The translations under genes were made by a program, and so were the position numbers. The notes under the pieces are model-generated. The model had not been told where the DNA came from. It ran no database searches and saw only the letters and a list, made by a program, of their open reading frames with translations. From the NCBI GenBank assembly GCA_002501655.1, contig DANY01000027.1, forward strand, positions 57,175 to 121,174: a stretch of 64,000 bases of DNA, in the 5' to 3' direction. Shown one piece after another: positions 25,123 through 33,141 of this stretch; the stretch's first letter is position 1, and each line of letters opens with the position of its first letter. This DNA comes from Methanoculleus sp. UBA303. GTDB lineage: Archaea > Halobacteriota > Methanomicrobia > Methanomicrobiales > Methanoculleaceae.

Positions 25123-25598
25123 GTCCCGTCCGCCCTCTTGATGATGAGGCGGCCCTTCCCCTCCGGCCAGTAGTACACGGACCGCCCAACCTTGCCGCCG
25201 GTCTCCTCATGCTCGATCCTGATGCCCAGTTCGTGGAGCAAGTCTTTCACGGCGGCAGCGTTTCTCTCGCCGATATTCAAGGAGGTCGCCGAGAACTCAA
25301 ACATGCTCGCACCGCCGACGACGGTTGCGGTGATCGAGAATTTCGTGCTCCCGAGCCTCTCCATCCCATCGAGGAGGGCGCTCGTGGCGGTGTCCGCAAA
25401 CTTGCCGGGACGGTCGGTGTTTCCGTGGCTTTCCGGGAGCATGATGTGGGCAAGCCCCCCAAGAGACCGCCTCTGGTCGTGCAGGATGAGCGCGATGCAG
25501 GAACCGAGCCCGATCGTCCCCATCGGGCACGTTCCGACCCTGAGTTCACCAAGACCCAGGATAATAGCCGTCTCCTCTCCAAAGAAATTGTTCTCCAT
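25107..25598 (-). CDS. cheD: CheD, chemoreceptor glutamine deamidase
   Basis: A 163-residue CheD. Family residues include VGTCPMGTIGLGSCIAL (catalytic Cys), GGLAHIMLPES (catalytic His), and SATSLNIGERNAAAVKDLL. CheD deamidates receptor glutamines and binds CheC. It lies 17 bases after cheC in the same run, supporting a CheC-CheD adaptation pair. Confidence 0.93.
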   Translation of the reverse strand: MENNFFGEETAIILGLGELRVGTCPMGTIGLGSCIALILHDQRRSLGGLAHIMLPESHGNTDRPGKFADTATSALLDGMERLGSTKFSITATVVGGASMFEFSATSLNIGERNAAAVKDLLHELGIRIEHEETGGKVGRSVYYWPEGKGRLIIKRADGTCTAL

Positions 25599-25615
25599 AG
25601 TATCCCGGAGATCGG

Positions 25616-26230
25616 TTACGAGAGCGGCATCATCAGGCGTTCCAGCATAAGGAATAACTGTTGCATGAGCTCCGGGTTCGGGAGCATGTATATGCTCCCG
25701 TAGACGGGCGGCGCCTCGCTCGTGAGCTCGGTGTTGAAGATCAGGACGTCGTTCACGTCGCCGGCCACCTGCGCGACGATGGACTCAAAGGCCGCATGCT
25801 CCATGTCGATAGCCAGCGCCGGGGGGGACGGCAGCATGACGATGCCCAGAAGCTCGGCGGTCGCATCGAGGAACGCCGATATCATGATGTTCCCGATCTC
25901 GATTGCGGCGCTCCGGTCCATATCGTTGAGCTCGCGGTCGGAATCGGTGGTGCCGAGCATCTGGTTCGTCAGCTGGATGACGGTCTCCCGGGGCATGCTG
26001 ACGACGATATACCCTCCGTCCGCGACCTCTCCCTGGATCTGGAAGACGACCACGGCCGATACCTCGCTACCTATGTAGTTATGCATATCAGCGATATCGA
26101 TGGCCTGCACTTCCGGCACCGTCATCTCAATCGGGCTCATCAGCATCTGTGAGAGAGTTGTCGCCGCATGCGCTGCACCGATGTTGCCAAACTCCGCCAG
26201 CGCGTCTATCTGAATCGGGTCCAATTCCAT
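25616..26230 (-). CDS. cheC: CheC, CheY-P phosphatase/adaptation protein
   Basis: A CheC-family protein of about 204 residues. Two phosphatase-type helices are visible: FGNIGAAHAATTLSQML near the N-terminus and AIEIGNIMISAFLDATAELL in the middle, both containing the E/D-x3-N pattern or its variant. CheC dephosphorylates CheY-P and is stimulated by CheD. ATG 26230 is preferred because GTGAGGT lies just upstream; the GTG at 26242 is part of that site. Confidence 0.92.
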   Translation of the reverse strand: MELDPIQIDALAEFGNIGAAHAATTLSQMLMSPIEMTVPEVQAIDIADMHNYIGSEVSAVVVFQIQGEVADGGYIVVSMPRETVIQLTNQMLGTTDSDRELNDMDRSAAIEIGNIMISAFLDATAELLGIVMLPSPPALAIDMEHAAFESIVAQVAGDVNDVLIFNTELTSEAPPVYGSIYMLPNPELMQQLFLMLERLMMPLS

Positions 26231-26242
26231 GAAATACCTCAC

Positions 26243-28183
26243 TTAAATCATTGTGTTTACGTCGAGGACCGGCACAACGTCGCCGTCCCCCGGAATGGTG
26301 ATCCCGCTGATCCCGCGGCAGTTGCCGGCAAGTCGGGAGAGCGGTTTCACCACCACCTCCTGCTGACCGTCCACGGTATCGACGACGATACAGCATCTTT
26401 TGCCGCTATTCTGCAGCACAACCAGCGTATCGCTCCTCTGTGCCCGGCCGAACATATCCTCCAGGCGGTGCATGGGGAGGATCTGGTCGCGGAGCAGGAT
26501 CGCTTCACTGTTCCCGATCCGGTGGATCGCGTCCGTTCTGATCTGTGCCACCTCGACGACGTTGCTGATCGGGATAGCGCACCGTCCTCCGTTGATATGC
26601 ACCATCATGACGTCGATGATCGCCATCGTCGGGGGCAGCACCAGCTCGAACTTTGTTCCTCTTCCTAACTCGGATTCGATCTTGATCGTTCCCTTGAGCG
26701 ACGTTATTGTTTTTTTGACCACGTCGAGCCCGACGCCCCTGCCGCTGATATCGGTGATCGCCTCGGCCGTGCTGAACCCGGGCTCGAAGAGCAGGTTGAT
26801 GAGGTCGTCTCGCGTTGCGGCCGCCGCCGCCTCGGGTGTCATGGCGCCTCTGCTGACCGCCTTCTCCCGGAGCCTCCCGGGATCGATGCCGGCACCGTCG
26901 TCCTCGATCTCGATGACGACGTTATCCTTATCCCTCCGCGCCGTCAGCCGGAGCAACCCTTTCCGCGGTTTTCCGTTGGCTTCACGGATCTCCGGGGTCT
27001 CGATGCCGTGGTTCACGGCGTTCCGGATGATGTGCAGGAGCGGGTCGGAGAGGCCGTCCATCATACTCCTGTCGAGCTCGGTCTCGCCGCCCTCGATGAC
27101 GAGTTCGACCTCTTTGCCATCGTGGTTCGCCACGTCCCGCACGACCCGGGGGAGGCGGTTGAAGATACGCTCGAGCGGCATCATCCGGATCCCCATCATG
27201 AGGTTCTGGAGGTCGGAGACCGAACGGCCGACCATGGAGAGCGCCTCGTCAAACTCCTTGATGCCGTGCTTCTTTGCGATCTGCTCGAGCCGTCCGCGAT
27301 TGATCACCAGGTCCTCGACCAGGTTCATCATCCTGTCGAGCCGCTCTATATCGACACGGATGTTCTTGATCTCCCGGCTCTTCTCGCTCTTTGCCGCCCT
27401 CGGCACATGTGGCGTTTCGGTCTCCTGTTTCGGGGCCGGTTCAGGTTTCCGGGCTGTCTCCGCCACTGGCGGTGATGCCGGAGAGGATATCCCGAGAAGT
27501 GATATCTCGGTGCCGGAGGCGACGGTCCTGAGCGCATCCTCCCCTGCCTCGCTCTCGATGAGGATCTCAAACGACCCGTCGAACCTCCCGTCCTCGATGA
27601 GATCCCGCGAGGGGGTTGTCGAGATGATCGTCCCGATATCCTCCAGGTTCTGCAGGAGGAGCATGGCCCGGATGTCCTTCATGGTGCAGGACGGGTCGAC
27701 AGCGACCGAGAGCGTATAGAGCGGACGGCCGTCGGCCTCTCCTGCCGCTTCGGCAGGGACCACCACTCCGGATGGCTCCTGCTCATCCGGGAGCACTTCT
27801 TCTTCCGTAAACGCCCGGAGTTCCTGCACCAGGCTCGCGGACTCCTCGTCCGACGGAACTCCTCCTGCCTCGATAGAATCCAGCATCCCCTCGATCGTGT
27901 CGGTGCAGGTGAGGAGGAGGTCGGTGAGCGATGCGGTCACCTCCCGCCGGCCGCTCCGGATGAGCGAGAAGATGTCTTCCATCGAGTGACAGAGGTTCTC
28001 CATCGCATCAAAGCCCATCGATGCGGACATCCCCTTGAGCGTATGGGCAGACCGGAAGATCTCATCGATGGCGGTCTGCTGGTCTTCCCCGCTCTCCAGA
28101 GCAAGGAGATTGTTCACGATGGCCTCATGATTCTCCCTTGATTCCTCAACAAACAGCTTCCGGTATACCTCTTCATCAAACAT
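26243..28183 (-). CDS. cheA: CheA, chemotaxis histidine kinase
   Basis: A 646-residue CheA with HPt domain (phosphoacceptor H47 in FRSAHTLKGM), a P2-like CheY/CheB-docking segment (about residues 170-260), dimerisation helices (ERLDRMMNLVEDLVINRGRL), ATP-binding N-box NAVNHGIE and G-boxes DGAGI and GRGVGLDVVK, and a C-terminal CheW-like P5 domain. The start at 28183 is preceded by GAGGTCAACC; a longer frame to 28258 is only the end of cheB. It phosphorylates CheY and CheB. No cheW is present in this window. Confidence 0.96.
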   Translation of the reverse strand: MFDEEVYRKLFVEESRENHEAIVNNLLALESGEDQQTAIDEIFRSAHTLKGMSASMGFDAMENLCHSMEDIFSLIRSGRREVTASLTDLLLTCTDTIEGMLDSIEAGGVPSDEESASLVQELRAFTEEEVLPDEQEPSGVVVPAEAAGEADGRPLYTLSVAVDPSCTMKDIRAMLLLQNLEDIGTIISTTPSRDLIEDGRFDGSFEILIESEAGEDALRTVASGTEISLLGISSPASPPVAETARKPEPAPKQETETPHVPRAAKSEKSREIKNIRVDIERLDRMMNLVEDLVINRGRLEQIAKKHGIKEFDEALSMVGRSVSDLQNLMMGIRMMPLERIFNRLPRVVRDVANHDGKEVELVIEGGETELDRSMMDGLSDPLLHIIRNAVNHGIETPEIREANGKPRKGLLRLTARRDKDNVVIEIEDDGAGIDPGRLREKAVSRGAMTPEAAAAATRDDLINLLFEPGFSTAEAITDISGRGVGLDVVKKTITSLKGTIKIESELGRGTKFELVLPPTMAIIDVMMVHINGGRCAIPISNVVEVAQIRTDAIHRIGNSEAILLRDQILPMHRLEDMFGRAQRSDTLVVLQNSGKRCCIVVDTVDGQQEVVVKPLSRLAGNCRGISGITIPGDGDVVPVLDVNTMI

Positions 28184-29210
28184 GGTTGACCTCAAGCCGG
28201 CTGACGGCCCTCCCGATCTCACGCGCAATATTCCTGAGCGGGACCACCCTGTCGACACAGTCCCGGGCGAGAGCAGACCGCGCCATGCCGTATACGAGGC
28301 AGTCCTCTTCAGCGCAGACCATCGTGGTGCCGCCCGCGGTCTTCACCGCGAGAGTCCCTTCGCCGCCGTCGCTCCCCATCCCCGAGAGGATCACGGAGAC
28401 GGTGCGCGGACCAAAGACGCGCGCTGCGGAGGTGAAGGTCGTGTCGACGGCAGGCCGGACCGCATGCAGGGGAGGGGCGGTCGAGTGGACGACCCGCCCA
28501 TGGGTTCTCCCGGCGCCTGCATAGACCCCCGAGATCACGGTGTGGTAGCCGGCCTTTGAGACCAGGACCGAGCCGGTCTGCAGGGTATCGCCGTTCGCGG
28601 TCTCTTTCACCGGGAGAGGGGAGATCCGGTTCAGGCGCTCGGCGAGCGATGCGGTGAACCCCTCGGGCATATGCTGGGTTATGACGACCGCTGCAGGGAG
28701 GTCTGCGGGGAGTGCGGAGAGGAGCGAATCAAGCATCGGCGGCCCTCCGGCCGACGAGCCTATCAGCACAACCGTATCGGCCTCGCTCTTTTGGGGCTCA
28801 GGCGATCGCACGACCGCCGGGAGCGAGACGAGGTTTCTGATCTTCTGGATGAGTTCCCGCTCGATACCCCTGACGTTCGGGACGTCCCTTGGTTTGAGCA
28901 TGAAGTCGTCCGCCCCGAGGCGGAGCGCCTGGTGGGTCATGTCGGCCTGCCGTGACGTCAGCGTGCTTAAGACGATCACCTTCGGCCCCACGCTCTTCCC
29001 TTGAAGCGCTTCAAGCACTCCAAGGCCGTTCATCCGGGGCATCTCGATATCGAGGGTGATGACGTCAGGCCTGAGTTCCGCAATCTTTCCGAGGGCGTCG
29101 ATACCGTTGACCGCCGTCCCGACGACCTCTATATCCGGGCTGTCTTTGAGGAGATCCCGGAGAATCGTCCGGATGAAGAGCGAGTCGTCGACGATCAGAA
29201 CCCGTATCAT
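28176..29210 (-). CDS. cheB: CheB, chemoreceptor methylesterase
   Basis: A 344-residue CheB. The receiver domain has RVLIVDDS, phosphoacceptor ITLDIEMPRMNG and KPRD. The esterase domain shows the catalytic triad in IGSSAGGPP (Ser), ITQHMPEGFT (His) and LSGMGSDGGEG (Asp). It removes receptor methyl groups and can deamidate receptor glutamines. The ATG at 29210 follows cheY by 2 bases; the 3' end overlaps the cheA start by 8. CheR is not in the window. Confidence 0.95.
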   Translation of the reverse strand: MIRVLIVDDSLFIRTILRDLLKDSPDIEVVGTAVNGIDALGKIAELRPDVITLDIEMPRMNGLGVLEALQGKSVGPKVIVLSTLTSRQADMTHQALRLGADDFMLKPRDVPNVRGIERELIQKIRNLVSLPAVVRSPEPQKSEADTVVLIGSSAGGPPMLDSLLSALPADLPAAVVITQHMPEGFTASLAERLNRISPLPVKETANGDTLQTGSVLVSKAGYHTVISGVYAGAGRTHGRVVHSTAPPLHAVRPAVDTTFTSAARVFGPRTVSVILSGMGSDGGEGTLAVKTAGGTTMVCAEEDCLVYGMARSALARDCVDRVVPLRNIAREIGRAVSRLEVNHV

Positions 29211-29212
29211 AG

Positions 29213-29575
29213 TCACGCACTGAGGACGTTCTTGACTTCTTCGAGAACCTTTGGAGCCTGGAACGGTTTGACGATGTAGCCTCTCGCCCCGCTCTTGACG
29301 GCGAGTTTGACCATCTGCTCCTGGCCGACCGCCGTGCACATGATGACCTTTGCCGCCGGATCGGCGGCCTTGATGGCCTTGAGCGCCTCGATCCCGTTCA
29401 CCTTCGGCATGACAACGTCCATCGTGACGAGGTCGGGCCTGAGTTCCTGGTACCTGGCAACAGCTTCCGCCCCGTCGGCCGCCTCACCGACGATATCGTG
29501 CCCGCCGGAGAAGAGAATATTCTTCAGTAGCGTCCTCATAAACATTGTATCATCGACGATCAGGATTCTCCCCAT
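29213..29575 (-). CDS. cheY: CheY response regulator
   Basis: A 120-residue single-domain receiver: RILIVDDTMFMR (acidic pocket), LVTMDVVMPKVNG (phosphoacceptor Asp), CTAVGQ (the conserved switch Thr) and KPF (Lys). It is the output of CheA and in archaea acts on the motor through CheF, whose gene is immediately upstream. A TATA box and T-run in the 69-base spacer suggest it starts the che transcript. Confidence 0.95.
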   Translation of the reverse strand: MGRILIVDDTMFMRTLLKNILFSGGHDIVGEAADGAEAVARYQELRPDLVTMDVVMPKVNGIEALKAIKAADPAAKVIMCTAVGQEQMVKLAVKSGARGYIVKPFQAPKVLEEVKNVLSA

Positions 29576-29607
29576 CGAACACCACTCAATGTCTATTTGG
29601 AGAATGC

Positions 29608-29618
29608 GCTATATAGGC
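29608..29618 (-). promoter_or_regulatory. TATA box for cheY-cheB-cheA-cheC-cheD run
   Basis: The minus strand reads CCTATATAGCG about 33-43 bases before the cheY start, placing transcription start close to the gene. It lies between cheF and cheY, so the che genes may be expressed apart from the archaellum operon. Confidence 0.5.
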
Positions 29619-29630
29619 TTTCTTATTCTG

Positions 29631-29641
29631 AAAAAATAATA
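29631..29641 (-). terminator. T-run after cheF
   Basis: The minus strand reads ATTATTTTTT directly after the cheF stop, a simple archaeal T-tract terminator that would separate the archaellum operon from cheY. Confidence 0.4.
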
Positions 29642-29644
29642 TTA

Positions 29645-30451
29645 TTAATTTGTTGGGGATTTCATTGCGTTAGAGATGTACCGGACACCTTTCGCGGTCA
29701 ATTGTACTTCTTTTCTGACGTGAAGCACCTCGGCAAGCCCCGTGCCGAGGAGCCGCTCGTAGATGGCGTCGAGGTCTTTATGCGAGAGTTTGAGCATGTT
29801 CTCGATGGCACTCGAATCCATACCGCTGTAGACCAGCATGGCCACCTGCCCGGTCAGGGGGTCAATCTCCTCGCTGACCTCAGAGTCATGCGTTGCCTCC
29901 CTGAGGAAGTTGTAGAGGACCTGGAGCGTCGTCATCGGGCAGAGGACGAAACTTGTCACGACCTCATTCTCGCCGAGGTGGTCGATCTTCACGACATCGA
30001 GATTCTTCTCCTGGATCTCCCGGGATGTGAGTTCGATGCCGGCCACATCCTCGATGGGGATGCAGACCTGGCTCTCCTGGCTGACGAACCAGATGCCGGT
30101 CTTCAGGACGGCGATCGCCCCTTTCTCCCATTTGGCGTCCTGGACGAGCACCCCCCCGCGGACTGCGGGCGACATGAAGAAGGCGTTCAACCGGTAGGCG
30201 CTGCACTGGATGATGATGAACTTTTTTAAGACCGAGAGGACCTTCTCCACCGATGCGATGCGGTAGACCAGTTCTCCCTCCGCACCGGCGGTGATCACCA
30301 CCTGGTTCTTCTTCTCCTCGAGATCGACCACGGACTTGTAGGGGATCTCGCAGTCGAGGGGAGCATCGATCCGGATACGGTCCTCACCGATACCCAATGT
30401 CGTCGGGACCCATTTGCCTCCGTGCTCGACCTTTACTGGAACTGATTTCAT
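29645..30451 (-). CDS. cheF: CheF, archaeal adaptor between CheY and archaellum motor
   Basis: A 268-residue CheF (DUF439). N-terminal strands and linker hold PVKVEHGGKWVPTTLGIG and IPYKSVVDLEEKKNQVVI, the middle repeats a similar PH-like unit, and a C-terminal winged helix-like part reads AMLVYSGMDSSAIENMLKL and LTAKGVRYI. CheF is known in archaea as the only adaptor linking CheY-P to the archaellum switch. Its position between the motor genes and cheY fits this. Confidence 0.93.
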   Translation of the reverse strand: MKSVPVKVEHGGKWVPTTLGIGEDRIRIDAPLDCEIPYKSVVDLEEKKNQVVITAGAEGELVYRIASVEKVLSVLKKFIIIQCSAYRLNAFFMSPAVRGGVLVQDAKWEKGAIAVLKTGIWFVSQESQVCIPIEDVAGIELTSREIQEKNLDVVKIDHLGENEVVTSFVLCPMTTLQVLYNFLREATHDSEVSEEIDPLTGQVAMLVYSGMDSSAIENMLKLSHKDLDAIYERLLGTGLAEVLHVRKEVQLTAKGVRYISNAMKSPTN

Positions 30452-30482
30452 CTTCTCTCTACCTTTATCCCATAGGAGACCA

Positions 30483-31535
30483 TCATCGTTGTGATCTCAT
30501 CGCCGCGAGGATCCCCTCAAGCTCCGCTGCAAGATCTTTCGCGCCGTATTTTTCTCCTTTCAACTCGCGGATCAGGCTGACGTCCTCCACAAACTTCTTC
30601 TTCTTTGTGTCTGCCTTGATCGCGGTGATCAGGTCGTCGTCGACCGTGCCGCCGGATGCGAAAGAAACCATATCGAAGTCTTCTTCCAGCTCCTCCTCCG
30701 GCTCCTCAGGGGTCACCTCACCCGGGCCGGGCTCTCCCGCGTCGACCTCTTCCTCCTCGCCCTCGATCTCGATATCATCAAGGTCCAGGCCGTCGAGTTC
30801 GGAGAGTTCCTCGCTCAGGGCGCTCATATCCGGCATGCCGCCGCCCCCCGGCAGTCCCGGAGCACCGGCGGCTATCGAAGGGAGGGTCGCGGCGGGTCCG
30901 CCGGTGAAGTCAGGGCCGTCAAGGTCGCTCTGGTGCGCCTTGAGGATCTCCGATACGGCGTCTGCCTCTTCCCCGGAGAGGGGAGAGATCTGGTCGGGCT
31001 CAAATGCCGTCCCGGGGCCGGGGAGATCGCCATCGAGGTCGAGGTCCGCGAGCGAGTCGAGGTCGAGATCCGCAAGCGAGGCAAGGGGATCGGTCGTGTG
31101 TGCTTCGGGCTGACCGGGGGCCGCGCCGTCGACCGCCTGGTCGAGCATGGCGTCGATACTCTCGATCCGGTTCTTCTTCTCGCCTTCGGGGGCGCGGGCA
31201 TGCGCGATCGTCTCCCGGATCGATGCCGTGAGGGTCCCGAGCATGCCGGGCAGGCTGATCCCGGCGGGTGCGAGTTTCCGGATGAGGGACGGTTTCTTTG
31301 CCGCGGCATCCGGTTTTTTCGTCTCCGGAGCCTTCGGCCGCTCCCGGAGCGCTCTGCGGAGCCGTGAGGGTTTCAGGTCCGCAAGATCGAGCGCCCCGGT
31401 GATGATGAGCGCGAGAAATCCCGCGAGGACGGTGCCCGCGACGATGACCTCGACCGGGGCATCGACAAGGATGATCAGGGAGCCTGTACCGACGGTGATC
31501 AGGAACAGCAGCGGACGACGCAGGTTTTCTCTCAC
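30483..31535 (-). CDS. Acidic membrane-anchored protein of arl-che operon, unknown function
   Basis: A 350-residue protein with no family I recognise. Two hydrophobic helices lie at residues about 8-45, then a basic Lys/Arg/Pro/Ala-rich segment (KPSRLRRALRERPKAPETK), a low-complexity acidic middle with DLDLDSLADLDLDGD-type repeats and Glu clusters, and a short C-terminal globular part (SLIRELKGEKYGAKDLAAEL). The start is taken as GTG 31535, one base after the arlJ stop, with GGGGGTG upstream. Its fixed place between arlJ and cheF suggests a role in motor switching or membrane anchoring. The middle is probably disordered. Confidence 0.7.
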   Translation of the reverse strand: MRENLRRPLLFLITVGTGSLIILVDAPVEVIVAGTVLAGFLALIITGALDLADLKPSRLRRALRERPKAPETKKPDAAAKKPSLIRKLAPAGISLPGMLGTLTASIRETIAHARAPEGEKKNRIESIDAMLDQAVDGAAPGQPEAHTTDPLASLADLDLDSLADLDLDGDLPGPGTAFEPDQISPLSGEEADAVSEILKAHQSDLDGPDFTGGPAATLPSIAAGAPGLPGGGGMPDMSALSEELSELDGLDLDDIEIEGEEEEVDAGEPGPGEVTPEEPEEELEEDFDMVSFASGGTVDDDLITAIKADTKKKKFVEDVSLIRELKGEKYGAKDLAAELEGILAAMRSQR

Positions 31536-31536
31536 A

Positions 31537-33141
31537 TTACACCCCCACAACTGTTGGGATGGTAAAGAATATGCTCACAAGCATCGGTGCAACGATGTAT
31601 ATGACGCCGGTGGTCACAGAGAGCAGGCTTGCAAAGAAGTAGTACAGGTACCGGTCACCGCCCATGACAATCTTTCCTGCAAGCATGTTTGCAACGGTCA
31701 GCATTAAGAGGATCGTCACCACGTAGGCTCGCATCGTATCTTCCGGGAAGTTTGCGAAGATGTTTAACGATGATCCCATGGTACTGCCGATCGTGGACGC
31801 ACCTCCCGAGAGTGCGGCCGAGGTCTCTGCAAAGTGGTTCATCACCTCTGTCACTGCACGGGACATGGTGAGGAGGATCTCGAAGAGGAAGACGAAGATG
31901 CCGATCATCGCCCCGTGCATCGGGATGAGCAGGACGACAAACCCTTTCACCATCATATCGCGCTTCCTCCGGAGCAGCACCTGCTCGAGCATCGACGAAC
32001 CGACGATCTTTCCTATCTGGTCCGGGGACCCGCCGAGGGCCACGGCGTCGCGGAAGATGTTCATGTACTTGTAGATCAGGTAACTGCCGGTCTCCCCGAT
32101 GAACTTCGTCCAGCTCCTGGCCTCATCGAGCCCGAGGTTCAGCTTCGACGAGACCGAGTCGATGAACGGCTCCAGGTAGGGGAGTGATCTTCTGTCCACT
32201 TCCTGAAGCGCGTCCCCGGTGGTGATGCCCTTGCCGCCCATCACCGACCCGAGGCTCCGTATGAACGTGGCGAAATCGTTGTCACGGTTGACGACGTTGG
32301 CGTCGTCGATGTAGCCGATGACCCCGAGCGGCATCAGGAGGAGGCCGGCGAGCAGGAAGATGATGCCGGCGTTGACGCCGATGAGAATGAGCAGAAGCGT
32401 GATTGCGGCGACGATCGGCACGACCAGGCGTTCCAGTCTCCTGATGATGCCCTGCTCCTTCGAGCAGACCCCGGCAAGCCCGTGCGTCCGGGGATCGTCG
32501 GGGACGGCCCGGTACATGATCGTGAGGCCGAAGATCGATATCGCGAGGATGATCGCGTAGGAGGAGTTCAGCGCTGAATCGATTCCGTCGGGAGCGTAGA
32601 TCGCCACCGATATCATGATGATGATGGCGACGAGTGCTCCCGAGAGGAGCATCGCAATGTAGGCGTCGCCCCACTTCTTCAGGAGCTCGATCCCCTGCTC
32701 GAACGTGTTTCGATAGATGCTCCGGATGCTTGAGAGTTCCGTGGCGATGAAGTCGTCGTCCGGGACGCCGGAGTCGATCGAGTTTGCGTAGCGGTTGAGC
32801 ATGCTCTGGAGGGTTTTGTTCCGGCACCTCTCAGCGATAGCCCGGAGCGCCCCGGCGTAACTGTGGCCCCACCCGGCGACCAGGCGCTGCACCTTTGCTA
32901 TGTAGCGCGACGGGACATACTCGAACCGCTCGGATGTGTACTGGAAGATCTCGGGCCGGGTCACGGCCGACGTGGTGATCGCGGCCATGTAGGTGTACAT
33001 GAGGAGCAGGTCCTGCTCCATCTTCTTGTTCTCGAGGATGGAGGACCGGAGGTCGGTGAGGTACTCGATCTGCTCCTCAAACGGCATCTTCCCCTGGTTT
33101 GCCTCTCGCAGCCGCTCGGTCACGCCCTCGAACAACGTCAC
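31537..33141 (-). CDS. arlJ: ArlJ (FlaJ), archaellum platform membrane protein
   Basis: A 534-residue polytopic protein of the T2SF/archaellum platform family. A charged cytoplasmic N-terminus (LTDLRSSILENKKMEQ) precedes two T2SF modules, with about nine membrane helices; FIRSLGSVMGGKGITTGDAL and VALGGSPDQIGKIVGSSML are typical. It anchors the motor ATPase ArlI. The start is GTG 33139-33141, overlapping the arlI stop; an ATG at 33087 is an alternative. Confidence 0.95.
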   Translation of the reverse strand: MTLFEGVTERLREANQGKMPFEEQIEYLTDLRSSILENKKMEQDLLLMYTYMAAITTSAVTRPEIFQYTSERFEYVPSRYIAKVQRLVAGWGHSYAGALRAIAERCRNKTLQSMLNRYANSIDSGVPDDDFIATELSSIRSIYRNTFEQGIELLKKWGDAYIAMLLSGALVAIIIMISVAIYAPDGIDSALNSSYAIILAISIFGLTIMYRAVPDDPRTHGLAGVCSKEQGIIRRLERLVVPIVAAITLLLILIGVNAGIIFLLAGLLLMPLGVIGYIDDANVVNRDNDFATFIRSLGSVMGGKGITTGDALQEVDRRSLPYLEPFIDSVSSKLNLGLDEARSWTKFIGETGSYLIYKYMNIFRDAVALGGSPDQIGKIVGSSMLEQVLLRRKRDMMVKGFVVLLIPMHGAMIGIFVFLFEILLTMSRAVTEVMNHFAETSAALSGGASTIGSTMGSSLNIFANFPEDTMRAYVVTILLMLTVANMLAGKIVMGGDRYLYYFFASLLSVTTGVIYIVAPMLVSIFFTIPTVVGV

